A stretch of 6,990 bases of DNA from Prolixibacteraceae bacterium (lineage in GTDB: Bacteria; Bacteroidota; Bacteroidia; Bacteroidales; Prolixibacteraceae): contig SKHV01000145.1 in the NCBI GenBank assembly GCA_007116765.1, positions 1 through 6,990 of the forward strand, read 5' to 3'. The notes beneath the pieces were generated by a model, which ran no database searches, had not been told where the DNA came from, and worked only from the letters and a program-made list of their open reading frames with translations. This document shows, piece after piece, positions 6,493 through 6,990 of this stretch. Numbering within the stretch: position 1 is the first letter of the stretch; the number at the start of each line of letters is the position of its first letter. A program made the position numbers and the translations under genes.

Positions 6493-6950
6493 TTGCCGCT
6501 TTCGTCGAGTTCCGAAAAAGGTTCATTCAGTTCGTGAAGTGTTTCTTTGAGGCGGATGAGATATTTTCCATACAAGCGCTTGAAAAATAAATTGAAAAGG
6601 AAGTAATAAATTAAAAGTATCACTCCTGCGCTAATCACAAACGCGAGTACCAGAAAAACCCATCCTGCTGTTTGCATATTCGTGGGGGTATCATGTTGAG
6701 AGGTTTCGTGCAAATAGCCCAGAATAAATCCTGAAGTAAAAGCTGCCAGTATATAAATTAGTACTATTATGAGCAGCATGTAAAATAGCTTTCGGTACGA
6801 GGTGAGTATTTCAATAAGCTGAGAAAGCTTGAGTTCTAGATTGGTATTGTTCTGGTTCTGTTTTTCAATTTTATTGTATCGGAACCAAAAGATTACAATC
6901 GCTGTAATTATTGCTGAATAGATGAGTAATTCGAAAATGAATGTGAACAT
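6483..6950 (-). CDS. Small three-helix membrane protein of unknown function (155 aa)
   Basis: I do not recognise a named family. Three hydrophobic segments are clear: residues about 4-23, 56-80 and 95-123. A polar, Asn/Gln-rich stretch (24-50) that may form a short amphipathic helix separates the first two. The C-terminal tail (about 130-155) is charged and acidic (KETLHELNE, SELDESG). This topology suggests an inner-membrane protein; no catalytic motif or Cys/His cluster is visible. The ATG at 6950 places the first helix right at the N-terminus. An in-frame GTG at 6968 would add six residues and is possible but less likely. An in-frame stop (6986-6984) lies just above it, so the gene is complete. 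No terminator is visible in the 35 bases before the riboswitch, so its transcript may read into the receptor leader. Membrane proteins of this size and plan occur beside ECF sigma factors in Bacteroidota, but no such neighbour is visible. Confidence 0.8.
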   Translation of the reverse strand: MFTFIFELLIYSAIITAIVIFWFRYNKIEKQNQNNTNLELKLSQLIEILTSYRKLFYMLLIIVLIYILAAFTSGFILGYLHETSQHDTPTNMQTAGWVFLVLAFVISAGVILLIYYFLFNLFFKRLYGKYLIRLKETLHELNEPFSELDESGNLE

Positions 6951-6990
6951 AAAAAGTTCAGTATGCACAAAGCTTTTTTTGAATTATTTA

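Noticed and set aside
6951..6968. GTG start for the small membrane protein
   Set aside because: It is possible but adds only six residues. The ATG at 6950 puts the first transmembrane segment at the N-terminus, and ATG is strongly preferred.

Overview
The window looks like a chromosomal segment from a Bacteroidota species. The signs are a SusC-type TonB-dependent receptor with an N-terminal carboxypeptidase-regulatory-like domain, two outer-membrane barrel proteins ending in Arg-Phe, A-rich start regions without Shine-Dalgarno sequences, a promoter-like TTTG / TATTTTG pair, and moderately AT-rich DNA. The style of the surface proteins suggests a Bacteroidales/Marinilabiliales-like marine or anaerobic lineage, but I cannot prove that from the sequence. 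All four supported protein genes lie on the minus strand, so transcription runs from right (6990) to left (1). I found no RNA genes, insertion sequences, CRISPR arrays or believable plus-strand genes.

Layout in transcription order. (1) 6950-6483: a small three-helix inner-membrane protein of unknown function. (2) 6492-6220: a thiamine module control region. A candidate promoter overlaps the end of the previous gene. It is followed by a clear TPP (thiamine pyrophosphate) riboswitch with an unusually large, repeat-filled P3 arm, and then a leader that could act as the expression platform. (3) 6219-3778: a TonB-dependent outer-membrane receptor, which the riboswitch identifies as a probable thiamine (or thiamine-precursor) importer. 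It ends at a strong hairpin terminator (3745-3711), so it appears to be a single-gene unit; the inner-membrane partner that usually accompanies such receptors is not here. (4) 3593-1824 and 1817-1: a two-gene operon with a 6-base gap. It encodes an outer-membrane beta-barrel protein of unknown function and a large secreted surface protein that runs off the left edge of the window. The large protein has Bacteroidota surface-repeat character (TANFOR-like plus Fn3-like modules, then an acidic linker).

How they work together: the riboswitch should shut off receptor synthesis when cellular TPP is sufficient. The barrel/surface-protein pair is a separate unit with no visible metabolic link to thiamine. 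It is the least understood part of the window and the best candidate for an undescribed cell-surface system.
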